64,000 nucleotides of DNA from Diadema setosum (taxonomy: Eukaryota > Echinodermata > Echinoidea > Diadematoida > Diadematidae), in NCBI GenBank assembly GCA_033980235.1, contig CM067067.1, positions 38,483,985 through 38,547,984 of the forward strand. The letters run 5' to 3'. Below the pieces are notes generated by a model. It did not search any database, was not told where the DNA came from, and worked only from the letters and a program-made list of their open reading frames with translations. This document shows positions 10,891-20,457 of the stretch, one piece after another. The translations under genes were made by a program, and so were the position numbers. Each line of letters begins with the position of its first letter. Position 1 is the first letter of the stretch.

Positions 10891-13800
10891 GTAAGTAGAC
10901 TGCTTGTTGAGCTGTTGAGACAGCGTGATTGTCTGTAACCCACATCGATTGCAGCATGTGGGACTGAGTGCAGTGATTTGTGTTTGCCCCGCAGCAGCAG
11001 CGGGTTGGAATTGGCGATTTGGCTTAATACAAAACTTTTAAGTCTGGCAACAAAGAGCGTGTGTGTTCATTAGTTTTATAGTTCTGTTCTTCATACACAG
11101 ACAACTTTTATAGACGTCAAGGTCTATGAGACTGATGGAAAAAAACAACAAGAACTGAAGAAGATTATTATCTAGCACTGCGCACTGAAGTCGAAACTAA
11201 ATTAATAAACTATATTAATAAAAGCTGCCAAGTCGCTGTATCTAAATTATTATATAGGCGCACTGCCGTTTCATCGTGCTTCAAAAACCCCACTGGGCAC
11301 AGCACTGATGATTAACATAATGATTTGGCTTTTAACACCATTGTTTCTCATAGACATCTGCCTGCATATTACTAACGTGTTAGTGTACGACTATGGAGTG
11401 TAATTTATTGAATCATGCCAGTCCGGGAAACCCGCTCATGAGGCCTACTCACCCGTACGAGCACTCCTCCGCCTCACGAGGCGAGGCCTCCAGAGAGGCT
11501 CATTACGCTCCCGGGGAGAGAGACTCGTGAAGCTCCCTGTTCACTTTTTATTCATCTCACATCTGACATATAAATTGTCGCTATACTTAAAGCCGGTCTG
11601 CACTAGCCATTATTTTGATGCCAGAACTTTTTTTGTAAAGAGCGCCATCTATCAAAACTTCCGGTGGCCGGGTTACATCCACGGAACTCTAGTCAAAACT
11701 CTAGTTCTGTGGTTACATCGTTATTTTATACTGTGGCTGCGCTGACCAGCAAAGTCATCCTGTGTTGAATGGCTTGATGGGCCGTGAAGGGCAACGTTTA
11801 TCTTGTTCATTTCTTGCCGATAAACAGCTCGCACCTCCTCCCACTGGATCCAGCATTTACCAAGTCGTATCTGCGACATAATGGCACGCAGATTGAAGTT
11901 CGACACAAAGATCAGAATAAACAATCTGAGTGTTGAAGACAGTGTTTGAAAGCACCGAACAGATCGCGAAGTGATTTACGTGACAACGTACGTATAACCA
12001 TGGATGTACCATCGATCATGGTATACATACTATGCACTGGACTGCGCATAATGCGGGATCGAAGCGAGGCCATCCCCTACGGGAACCTGGTGGTCTGTGT
12101 GTTAAGTCTATGGGGATTTCAGAATTCAGTGTGGAAGGGGTTAATTGCTGCACGCCGCTTGGCATTATGGGGGAAATACTGGGCACCACAGAGAAAAATG
12201 AGCCTTATGATGGCGCTAGACATGTTTCTTGCCAGTGCAGACCCACTTTAAGACAAGGGCATAATCGTGATATAGTCCCCACCGCTGCGTGTCCGTACTC
12301 AATAAAACCCTACCTAACCCTATACCCTAACACTAACGCACGGGTGCACTCGCACTGCAGTGGAGGGAGCGGTGGGCACTATATCACGATTATACCAAGA
12401 CAAGTGTTCAACAGGTTAAAAACAAAATGAAAGAAAGAAATTAGAATTGTGTACAATGACAAATGTAGAACTCATGGTATTAAATTAATGGTCATATCAA
12501 TATCTATGAATTTGTAAAATCATACCTAGATTTGCAACTGCTTGACAAATTGCCATACAGCGACGTTGATGTAGGGCAATTTGTCAATCAGTTGCAATGA
12601 AAACATCTGGATAGAAGAATTTCATGAATTTGAATATCAAATTACGCAGTACTTGCTGCATGCTATAGTATAAGGATTAGAACCAACGCTTGCTGTTGGG
12701 CGGAAGGTTGGTGGTCTAGTGGAATGGTGCCTGTCCAGAGATCAGGAAGTCATAGGTTCAAATCCTGCTTTAGTATGTACGCCCATGATTTTTTATCATT
12801 GCTACTACTAAAACTCTGATTAATTCAGTGCTTATTTACATCGATGTGGGGCAATTTGTCAATCAGTTGCAGTGAAAACATCTCGACGGAAAAATGTCAG
12901 GAATTTGAATATCTAGATTTGTCAGAGACATTTTTGTTTAAAAACGAAAATTTTTTGATATGTCTTTACAGATTAAAGGCGCATATATCCTGGACATACC
13001 AGTTATTGTAACTGAGCAGGTAAGTCTTTGCTCTCTGAATTTCCATTCATGATGTACTTCAGTTTGAATAGTCACTAAGTGTTTAAAAAAACTTACCAAA
13101 TATGACCAACTAGTGATTGAACTTCTGATGGAAAACTTAAGATACCACATATTTTGGTAACCGGTACCAGACTGTTACATTAAAGGCTTACACTGCAAAA
13201 AAGATAGTACAATGTGGTTACAGCTTGTTATTCCGAAGGCTCTTTAGTCCGAAGATTCGTTAATCCGAAGGATCATTGTTCCGAATTTCATTTTAGGAAT
13301 AACGAATCTTCGGAATTACGAACTTTCGGAATAATGCCACAGATGTTTGGATCAACAAACATTCCGAAGGATCATTGTTCCGAATTTCATTTTCGGATTA
13401 ACGAATCTTCGGAATAACGAACTTTCGGAATTACGCCACAAATGTTTGGATCTACAAACCCTTTTGCATTTTCGGATTAATGAACCTCTAGATATAGGGA
13501 ATTTTTGTGTTTCAGATTAACGACCCTTCGGAATAATGAACCTTCGGAATAACGAACAGCATCCGTACAATGTACCTTGATGAGCAGTTGATTCTCATCT
13601 TCATTCATAGTTTTCTTCGCAGGACAACTCAAACATGCTGTGCTTAAATGCAAACTGTATATTTTAAGTCACAGATATTAAAGCTAAGATACAGTGGCAA
13701 GTATAAAAGGAGCCAGCTGAAAAAAAAATAAAAATGTATACTTCATTAAATGGATGGTAACTATGCATCACAAAACAAACAAAAAGTCGCAGCCCTTGGT

Positions 13801-16800
13801 TTTACTGGAGAACTCAAAAAAGGTGAAATGGGTCAACTGAGTCAATGTTGAGTTTTTCATATTTTCTGAAAGAGCTATCCTTCTACATTATTCTTTAGTT
13901 TGGGATCATAACGTGAACGGGAAAGTGTGTTTTCAGCAGTTTTTCTACAAACGTTTTTTTTTTTTTTTGAGGGGGGGGAGAGTAAAATGATCAGGTATGT
14001 CTTAAGCCGCCGCATACTATACGACTCATGACCTTACGACTGACAGATTTTTGATTCGAAATAATTCACAATAACCTCAGAATAAACACCACTTTTTTTA
14101 TTTCAGATCCAAAGTCTGTCAGTTGTAAGGTCTCGAGTCGTAGAGTGTGTGGTGGGCTTTTGAGGCCCTTTTCACTTCATGAAATCCTTTGCACACTCTT
14201 CACTTTCAAGTCTAATAACTTTTAAACGGATACTGCTACTGCTTTGAAAGTTGGCATTAATCATGGACAGAGTGTGATAATAGAGCATGCCTAATTTCAG
14301 CTTAATCTGATAATCCTTTCATTGTTGTTGCTCCAGTGGCTTACATCCTGTGTTTTGTGCCTTTCATCACACAGCTATCATGGCTTGGTAAAGATTAAGA
14401 GCTTGAATAGTCCCTGTACTTCAGAGCCTCTTTTCTCAGTTCACACTTTTCCAGTGTGTGCTTCCTTTCCAGTATTTAGATAGGTAAGGGGGTCATTTTG
14501 AGTTGAGTTCTACATCATTTTAAAGCTTAGATTCTGCTCTTTCAGAATCTTCTCTCCATGTCTGTCGACTTTTTATTGGTTTTGTGATGCAGGGTCACAT
14601 ATAGGAGTAATATCTTGGTACAAAAAGTGACATGAAAATAATGATGACCTATAATTCTGTAAATGATCACAGAACCAGATGACACAGGGCAGAACATTAC
14701 ACAAGTAGATAATTGTGATGCAGATAAGAAAGAAGACTTCTTCTAAATAAATCTATCTTCCTTCATTATACCTTCATTTATGTGCTTTGGAACAAAAAAT
14801 GACTATTGTTTCTTGCATGATCCCTCCCCCCCCCCCCCCATCCCCACCCAAGTATCCCAATGGACTTGGTCACACTGTTGGGGAACTGGAACTAAATGTC
14901 GGCACAACAGTAGTGTTTCCAAAGACAAAGTTCTCCATGGTCATTCCTGAAGTGGAAGAGAAACTGAGGGAACTTGACAGAGTCAAATCAGTCATTCTGG
15001 TTGGAATCGAGGTGAGTCAGTCTTGAGGATACTCTACAACATGATATTTTCATGGCATGACATTTTTGCAAATTGGAGCCGATGGCCTCTTCCGCGGCAT
15101 TTTTGCACGTTGCCTCTAACACTCAATGCTTAAAGTGTAGACCAGATCTTTTGTGTGCATTGGCTGCCGCGAAATTCCTGCAATTAAAATGCACGTGAGC
15201 ATTCCTCATTTTACAGACGGCCTAAGCTGATATTGCTATAACAATCATTTCCCACTGGCACCTGCCTGAGTACTGTATTCTTGGCACAAGTCTTCAGTGG
15301 GTTTACATCAAGTGCTCTCAAAGGAGCAAAGAAAGTTGCTATGTTCTATTTCAAGCTAAATTCTCCATTTTCCACTAATATTTGGCTAGCTTGATATTTT
15401 TTTATAAATTGGGACTTGTAAAGCAATTTATGAGCGGTTAAATTTTGCAATCGAGAATCACATTGATGAAAAGAGAAAGAAGTGTTATCACTTTTCCCTT
15501 GAGAAAAGTTAGCAATTTTACTCCATGGAGATGTGATGGATACAATGCATGTATTTGATACAGAAGACAATAATTTTGCATGTTGTTAATTTTACAACAA
15601 TACATCTGTTGACTAAGAATTTGTGAAAACAGAAACACCCTGAAATATACCACATGAAAAGTGCAAGTATCTGTGTTGCATGATGATTGTCTCATTTAGG
15701 CCATGTTTTAAAGGAACTGTACAGTACTGGTTGAGGTGGGGATTCATGTTTTGAACATTCCTAAGTGAGACAGTGAAAAGCCTCTTATGAAATATGAAAG
15801 AGCATGTGATTTTAAGAAGGATTCAACGTTTATTTGATGAAAATTGGTTTTCAAATGGCTGAGATATCCAAAAAAGTGCTAATAATAAAAGGCGACATGC
15901 CACAACTTTATTAGGATCTCTTTGTTTCACCTTGTTTTGGGATATCTCATCCATTTCAAAACCGATTTTCATCGAATAAACTTTTGATACCCCTTAGAAC
16001 TGCATGCTCTTTGACATCTCATAGAGTGGTTTCTGAATATCTCGCAAAATGTTAAAAGCTATATCCTCACCTCGACCAGAACTGTACACACCCTTTAAGT
16101 CAGCATAATTATTAGCATTTTTTTTTCTAAAGCATTCATTCCATGAATCTGCTCATTCTGCAGGCTGTTACATTTTCTTGTTGTTTGGTTTCTTTTTTAA
16201 CCAAAAATTGATTCCCAATTCATGAACAGATAGTTGAAAGAGAAAGAGACTGATTGTATCTGGGTTTTTTTTGCATTTGTTTATCAAAGTTCAGTATCAT
16301 TGCAAAAATGGCTGCTCAAAATTGTTGGTAGGTCACTCACACAACACACTTGTGTTGTGTGAAAGTTTGCATGTTGATGTAAATGAGGAAGAGATGTTTG
16401 GAGTAACACCAAGTGAATCGAGTCCACTCTCCTCTCTCCAGGTTCTTCTTTCACCAAACAACAATTCTTTCAAGGACTACATACACATGGTGGTACTATA
16501 GACCTCTCTTCCTCAGGTCCCTCCTCATTCAAATGTTTATGATTAGACAAACCCTCAAATCTGAGTTTTGAATGTAGGTTATTTGACTGTCCAGAGATCA
16601 AATTGTTAATGTCTGATACTGTTACATTATAGTTTTTTGAATTGAACTGACTTTCTTGTAGGCCCATGTGTGCATTCAGCAGACTGCTCTTGATCTCCTT
16701 GCCAAGGGGTACGACGTCCACGTCGTAGCCGACGCCGTCTCGGCCAGGAGCATGATGGATCGCCAGTTTGCCTACGAGGTTTGTAGATCCAGGATCCTTT

Positions 16801-18990
16801 TCTGCCATTTCTGTTCCAATGGTCATCTGTGCAGTAAAGTCTTTTGTATACCATGCCCTACATTAGGTCATAGGAATTGTTTTCAAGTTGTATATCCCTT
16901 GATACCCCTGTCCCCAGACCTCTTTAGCTCACCTAAGCCAAAGGCTCAAGTGAGCTGTCGCAATTGCTTTTTGTCTGGCATATGGAGTGCATTGTGCGTC
17001 ATCTGTTTTCCGTCGTTTGTCGTCTGTTGTCTGTTGTCCGTTGTCCGACATGAATCTTGCGTAAACTTTTTACATTTTCATCTTCTTTTTAAAAACCCCA
17101 TGACCGATTTTTCACCAAACTTGGCAGGTAGCATCCTCAGGGCAATAGGATCTCAATTTGTTCTAATGGGCACCATGCTTCCCTGGGGACCCACCCCAGC
17201 CCCAAATTAAGGAATCTTTAAAAATCTTCTTCGTGAGAACCAAAAGTGATAGAGCTAAGTTAATACTATGGGTAAGTACATTGATAACTGTAATTTCAAG
17301 TTTGCTCATGGCAGATCCAGGGGTGCCCCCATGATGGATTTTCACCAAACTTGGCTAGTAACATCTCTAGGGGGATAGAAAAAAAAAAGGAATTAAGGAA
17401 TCTTTAAAAATCTTCTCCAGAACCAGAAGTGATAGCGCTAAGTTAATACTACATTATGTACATTGTATATACTGTAGTTTAGGGGTCTGTAAGAATGCAT
17501 GGAATGTGAACTTGTGATACTCAGGTTAGTGTGAGACCCCTGGGTCTCTTGTTTTATTGATATCTGATGAGCTCCTGTAAAGTTTTTAATGCCATTAACC
17601 TGTTTCATACGGGAACCTGGTATAATACCAGGTCATATCATTATGAGTTCATGGTACACCAGGTTCCCAAAATGTTGACGAGAGTGTCTGCATTTGTGGC
17701 CTAAATTCATGTTTGCTTGTTTTATACTGACCAGATAAATGACTTCTATTGAAAGATTAGAATTTCTTCTATCAACATCTGTTCTTTTTCTGTATCAAAA
17801 CTGTGTGTATTTTTGTTTTAGAATTTACCTTTTTCCAGCGTAGTAATATACGTTTTGCTATAAAACTTGTATGAAAACGCATACATGTATAGCCATCAAG
17901 GCTGGACTCACTATATTTTGACTTTTGCTGACCCCATTTGGGTGCCCTCATAGTGTATAATAAGAGAGTCTGCGAGCCCATCAGCACACACTCTATTCAT
18001 AATCTCACGTCTGATCAATATATTCCATTGCTCGATGGCACATGCAGATGACCATGAAAAGGGGATACATCTACACAATGTACTACTTGACTTCTTTCAC
18101 ACAGTGGATTACCAACATGTTCTTTGTTGCCGGGCACAAAGAATCCCATTTGGTGGGGACATTGGAAGCTCTTGGAGAATTGCGGGAGGAATGGGTTAAT
18201 TTACCAACATTATTTCTCTAAATAGTAATGCCATCAGTGAGTAGTCTTATTTGTCTTCAGTGTTGATGGAGCAAACAAACTCTTTTATACTCAGTGACTG
18301 TATTGAAGATTTCAGTGCTGCAATTGTACTAAAATTGCAGTGTTTTTAAGCTGTAAATGAAATGGGATTCAGACCTCTTTTATTTTCCTCTGGAACTTGT
18401 TCACAGATTATAATATGAAGAGTTTGTTCCCAAAAACCGATAAGTCCATATTTGCCAAATGGAGATATTTGCGATTAAAGGTCAAGAAAGATAAAGAGAA
18501 TAATAAGAAAAATTTTGCTTCTTTTGACCATAACTTCAAAAATGTACCTTTATATGTAGTGACCGATATATCATTCAAAAGGTATTATTTTGTACTTTAT
18601 GACAGAGACCGTACTTCAAAATCTTCAAAAATGGACTTATCGGTTTTTGCGAACAAACTCTTCATATCTACCTGTATATTTGGCTGGTATGGTGACTCTG
18701 ATATTTGAATGAGCTATTTAAATCCTATTAGTTTTTGCGTGTGAACATGCGACTGTAACTAAGAGATATTTGTAAGTGACAGAGTTCATGTTTTCATTTC
18801 CTAACTTGTTTTATCCTTCGTCTTGTCTCGTCCTCTTTGCCAGAGATTACGCCAGTTTGGAGCAATCATCACAACGAGCGAATCAGTGCTGTTCCAGTTG
18901 CTAGGAGACAAGAATCATCCCAAATTCAAGGAGGTCCAAGCATTAGTAAAGACAAGTGCCCCAGTTTCAGGCCTTGTCTCAAACATGTGA
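10762..18990 (+). CDS. ISOC1-like: Isochorismatase domain-containing protein (ISOC1/2 family), 5 coding exons
   Basis: Spliced reading frame of 199 aa from five exons (10762-10890, 12972-13019, 14853-15011, 16662-16778, 18844-18990), all phase 0 with GT-AG introns. It is a cysteine-hydrolase-fold protein of the isochorismatase superfamily. The family's catalytic triad is visible: Asp21 in CDMQEKF, Lys83 in the PKTKFSM segment and Cys116 in AHVCIQQT. The cis-peptide-side motif VTEQYPNGLG and the ADAVSARS loop are also present. From memory of the human proteins, the core resembles ISOC1 (RSMMDR, HPKFKE, KASAPESGL-like tail), but the length matches ISOC2 (about 205 aa): the roughly 100-residue N-terminal extension of vertebrate ISOC1 is absent. 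The physiological substrate of animal ISOC proteins is not established. The start is supported by A at -3 and G at +4. The introns are loaded with mobile elements. Family assignment is firm; ISOC1 versus ISOC2 orthology is less so. Confidence 0.93.
11672..11719. mobile_element. 32-bp palindromic insertion with 8-bp target duplication
   Basis: Direct repeats GTTACATC at 11672-11679 and 11712-11719 bound 32 bp beginning CACGGAACT and ending AGTTCTGTG. Located in ISOC intron 1. Confidence 0.72.
12261..12393. mobile_element. 133-bp MITE with 26-bp TIRs
   Basis: Termini ATAATCGTGATATAGTCCCC (left) and the inverted ATAATCGTGATATAGTGCCC (right) agree over 26 bp with one mismatch. The core contains degenerate CCCTAAC words. 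ISOC intron 1. Confidence 0.88.
12535..12915. mobile_element. Inverted-repeat element enclosing a tRNA-derived SINE-like module
   Basis: GACAAATTGCC and GGCAATTTGTC words form a hairpin at 12542-12586 and recur at 12848-12861. Between them lies a tRNA-like unit with an A box (TGGTCTAGTGG, 12712-12722) and a B box (GGTTCAAATCC, 12755-12765). The same arrangement recurs at 55986-56185. ISOC intron 1. Confidence 0.7.
12972..13019 (+). CDS. ISOC1-like: ISOC exon 2 (48-nt microexon)
   Basis: Sixteen codons, [16 protein letters not shown], between a tctttacag acceptor and a gtaagt donor. Residues match the beta strand plus VTEQ of isochorismatase folds. It is too short to appear as an isolated open frame but is required to join exons 1 and 3. 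Confidence 0.9.
13207..13575. repeat. Palindromic element built of TTCCGAA units
   Basis: Roughly 20 copies in both orientations of a unit like GTTATTCCGAAGG. Termini are inverted (GTACAATG at 13207, CATTGTAC-type end near 13575) and an internal segment of about 120 bp is duplicated in tandem (compare 13275-13340 with 13370-13440). ISOC intron 2. Confidence 0.8.
13764..14599 (-). mobile_element. TIR element family T1, copy with a nested insertion
   Basis: Ends GCATCACAAAACAAAC..AAAAGTCG and, inverted, TTTTGTGATGCAGGGTCACA. It matches the copy at 19784-20457 in opposite orientation over its length, except for a 152-bp insertion at 14006-14157. ISOC intron 2. Confidence 0.85.
14006..14157. mobile_element. 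152-bp MITE nested inside family T1
   Basis: Inverted ends (GCCGCCGCATACTATACGAC left; GCCCACCACACACTCTACGA right, read from the other strand) share CTTACRACTGACAGA. Absent from the paralogous copy at 19784-20457. Confidence 0.85.
14853..15011 (+). CDS. ISOC1-like: ISOC exon 3 (catalytic Lys)
   Basis: Fifty-three codons from YPNGLG to VILVGIE, with Lys83 of KTKFSM in the catalytic position. The acceptor follows an unusual C-homopolymer polypyrimidine tract; the donor is gtgagt. Confidence 0.93.
15062..15205 (-). mobile_element. Old copy of the 22274-type MITE
   Basis: Contains inverted counterparts of words in that element (TTGGAGCCGATGGCC, GCAATTAAAATGCACG, CATTTTTGCA); diverged. ISOC intron 3. 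Confidence 0.45.
16662..16778 (+). CDS. ISOC1-like: ISOC exon 4 (catalytic Cys)
   Basis: Thirty-nine codons, [13 protein letters not shown] through [10 protein letters not shown], with the nucleophile Cys116. Acceptor ttcttgtag; the donor gtttgt is weaker than consensus. Confidence 0.93.
16920..17556 (+). mobile_element. Interspersed repeat starting AGCTCACCTAAGCC and ending GGGTCTCTTGTTT
   Basis: Begins with a short hairpin (CTCACCTAAGCC AAAGGCTCAAGTGAG), continues with a tandem GTCNGTTGTC run and ACCAAACTTGGC, and ends GACCCCTGGGTCTCTTG. This pattern is familiar from dispersed repeats of marine invertebrates; class uncertain. The ACCAAACTTGG block occurs twice (about 17115 and 17345). ISOC intron 4. 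Confidence 0.65.
17598..17659. repeat. Hairpin, GGGAACCTGGT arms
   Basis: GGGAACCTGGTATAATACC and, inverted, ACCAGGTTCCC, with ACCAGGTCAT inside. ISOC intron 4. Confidence 0.75.
18415..18665 (+). mobile_element. MITE, 251 bp, copy 2 (ATGAAGAGTTTG termini)
   Basis: Intact copy: about 39-bp inverted ends (ATGAAGAGTTTGTTC..AAAACCG), TA on either side. Highly similar to 1860-2110. In ISOC intron 4, about 180 bp before exon 5. Confidence 0.88.
18844..18990 (+). CDS. ISOC1-like: ISOC exon 5 (C terminus, stop)
   Basis: Encodes [17 protein letters not shown] and the HPKFKEVQ segment, ending GLVSNM and TGA at 18988. Acceptor ctctttgccag. The 3' UTR must begin here; an AATAAA at 19778-19783 is a possible poly(A) signal, although it abuts a transposon end. 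Confidence 0.92.
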   Translation, partial: RLRQFGAIITTSESVLFQLLGDKNHPKFKEVQALVKTSAPVSGLVSNM

Positions 18991-19783
18991 TGTGCCAATG
19001 TACTAGAATGCTAATCTTTTATCTTTTCTACAAAGAAGTCATTAGTTAAGAGTGATTCACATACTCATTATTACTCTGTTAAAATGAAAGTGAGAAATTG
19101 AATCTCAAACTGAGAGGAATCATTGGATCTGCCATGACAATTGTCTTATGTCATGGAATAGTGTATCTGAAAGGCATGCTGATGTTTTAAAAATATTCTA
19201 ACATGAAACAGGGTAGGAAACTCTGTTTACGTATGTATGTGGAGACGAATGCTGGCTATTCAGTTTATGGATTGTTCAGGGCTATACATTTATAATAAGT
19301 CATACTTGTGAACAAAGTGAGGATGATTGATTTCATGAGCCTAATGATTTCACCAATAGAATTTTTTTTTTAAATCTGATTTGATATGATCGCTGTGGAT
19401 TAAAAAAAAAAGAAATACAGGTATTGGTGCAGGGTAATGAAAAGGGATGTTGATGTAAATGTGCATGATCTTATTGAAGACAAGCTTACCTTATGTAAAA
19501 AAAAAAAAATCTAACCCCCATAAAACGTCCAATAAGTACTGTGAACATGAATGAATGACTTCAAAGACAGAAATGAAGGCATTTTCAAGTGAGCAGTTGA
19601 ACATCTGTTGTGATGATACTGTCAAGGTCATACATAGCTATTCAGGTACACTCCTACACTACAAAAATCTCTCTTTGGGGTACAAGTTTCTTGGGACCAG
19701 TGAAACCTCAATAATATGGTCCACTTCTATTGTCAAGAATGCCAAGATAGTGGAGCCTACAAAATACAGAAGGTATTAATAAA
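18991..19783 (+). other. Probable ISOC 3' UTR and downstream
   Basis: No coding signal after the stop. Two A-runs (19401-19412, 19497-19511). An AATAAA at 19778 is the first canonical poly(A) hexamer noticed. Confidence 0.35.
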
Positions 19784-20457
19784 TGTGACCCTGCATTACA
19801 AAACCAACAAAAAGTCGCCAGACATGGATTTTTAGTTAAGGGCAGATTCTTAAAGAGCAGACTCTAAGCTTTAAAATGATGTATGACTCAATCAAATGGG
19901 CTCTCCTAACCTATCTAAATATTGAAAAGAAAGCACACACTCAGGAAAACTGTGAACTGAGAAAAGAGGCTCTGAAGTACCGGGCTATTCAAGCGTTTAA
20001 TCTTTACCAAGCCATGCTAGCTGTGCAATGAAGGGGACAAAACACAGGATGTAAACCGCCCAAGCAACAACAATGAAGGGAGTATCAGATTAAGCTGAAA
20101 TTGAGCATGTTTATTAACACATTCTGTCTATGATTCATGCCAACTTTCAAAGCAGCAGAGTTATCCTTTCAAAAGTTATTAGACTTGAAAGTGAGGAGTG
20201 TGTGAAGGATTCCAAGAAATGAAAAGGGGACTCTAAGACATACCTGATCATTCTATTCTCCCCAAAAAAGGTTGCAGAAAAACTGCTGAAAACACACTTT
20301 TCCATTCATTTTATGATCTTATATTGAAGAATAATGTAGAAGAAGGATAGCTCTTTCAGAAAATATGAAAAAGTCAAGGTTGACCCGATTCTCTTTTTTT
20401 CAGTCACGTAAAATCAAGGGATACGACTTTTTGTTCGTTTTGTGATACACGGTCACA
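19784..20457 (+). mobile_element. TIR element family T1, 674 bp, uninterrupted copy
   Basis: Begins TGTGACCCTGCATTACAAAA and ends with the inverted form (TTTTGTGATACACGGTCACA). Non-coding; its mirror copy is at 13764-14599. Confidence 0.88.

Noticed and set aside
16470..16854. Minus-strand open frames across ISOC exon 4
   Set aside because: Shadow of the coding exon on the opposite strand; intron sequence makes up the rest.
18041..18200. Open stretch in ISOC intron 4 with protein-like wording near 18110-18195
   Set aside because: Looked like a relic exon, but it lacks matching splice sites in a usable phase and exons 4 and 5 join in frame without it.
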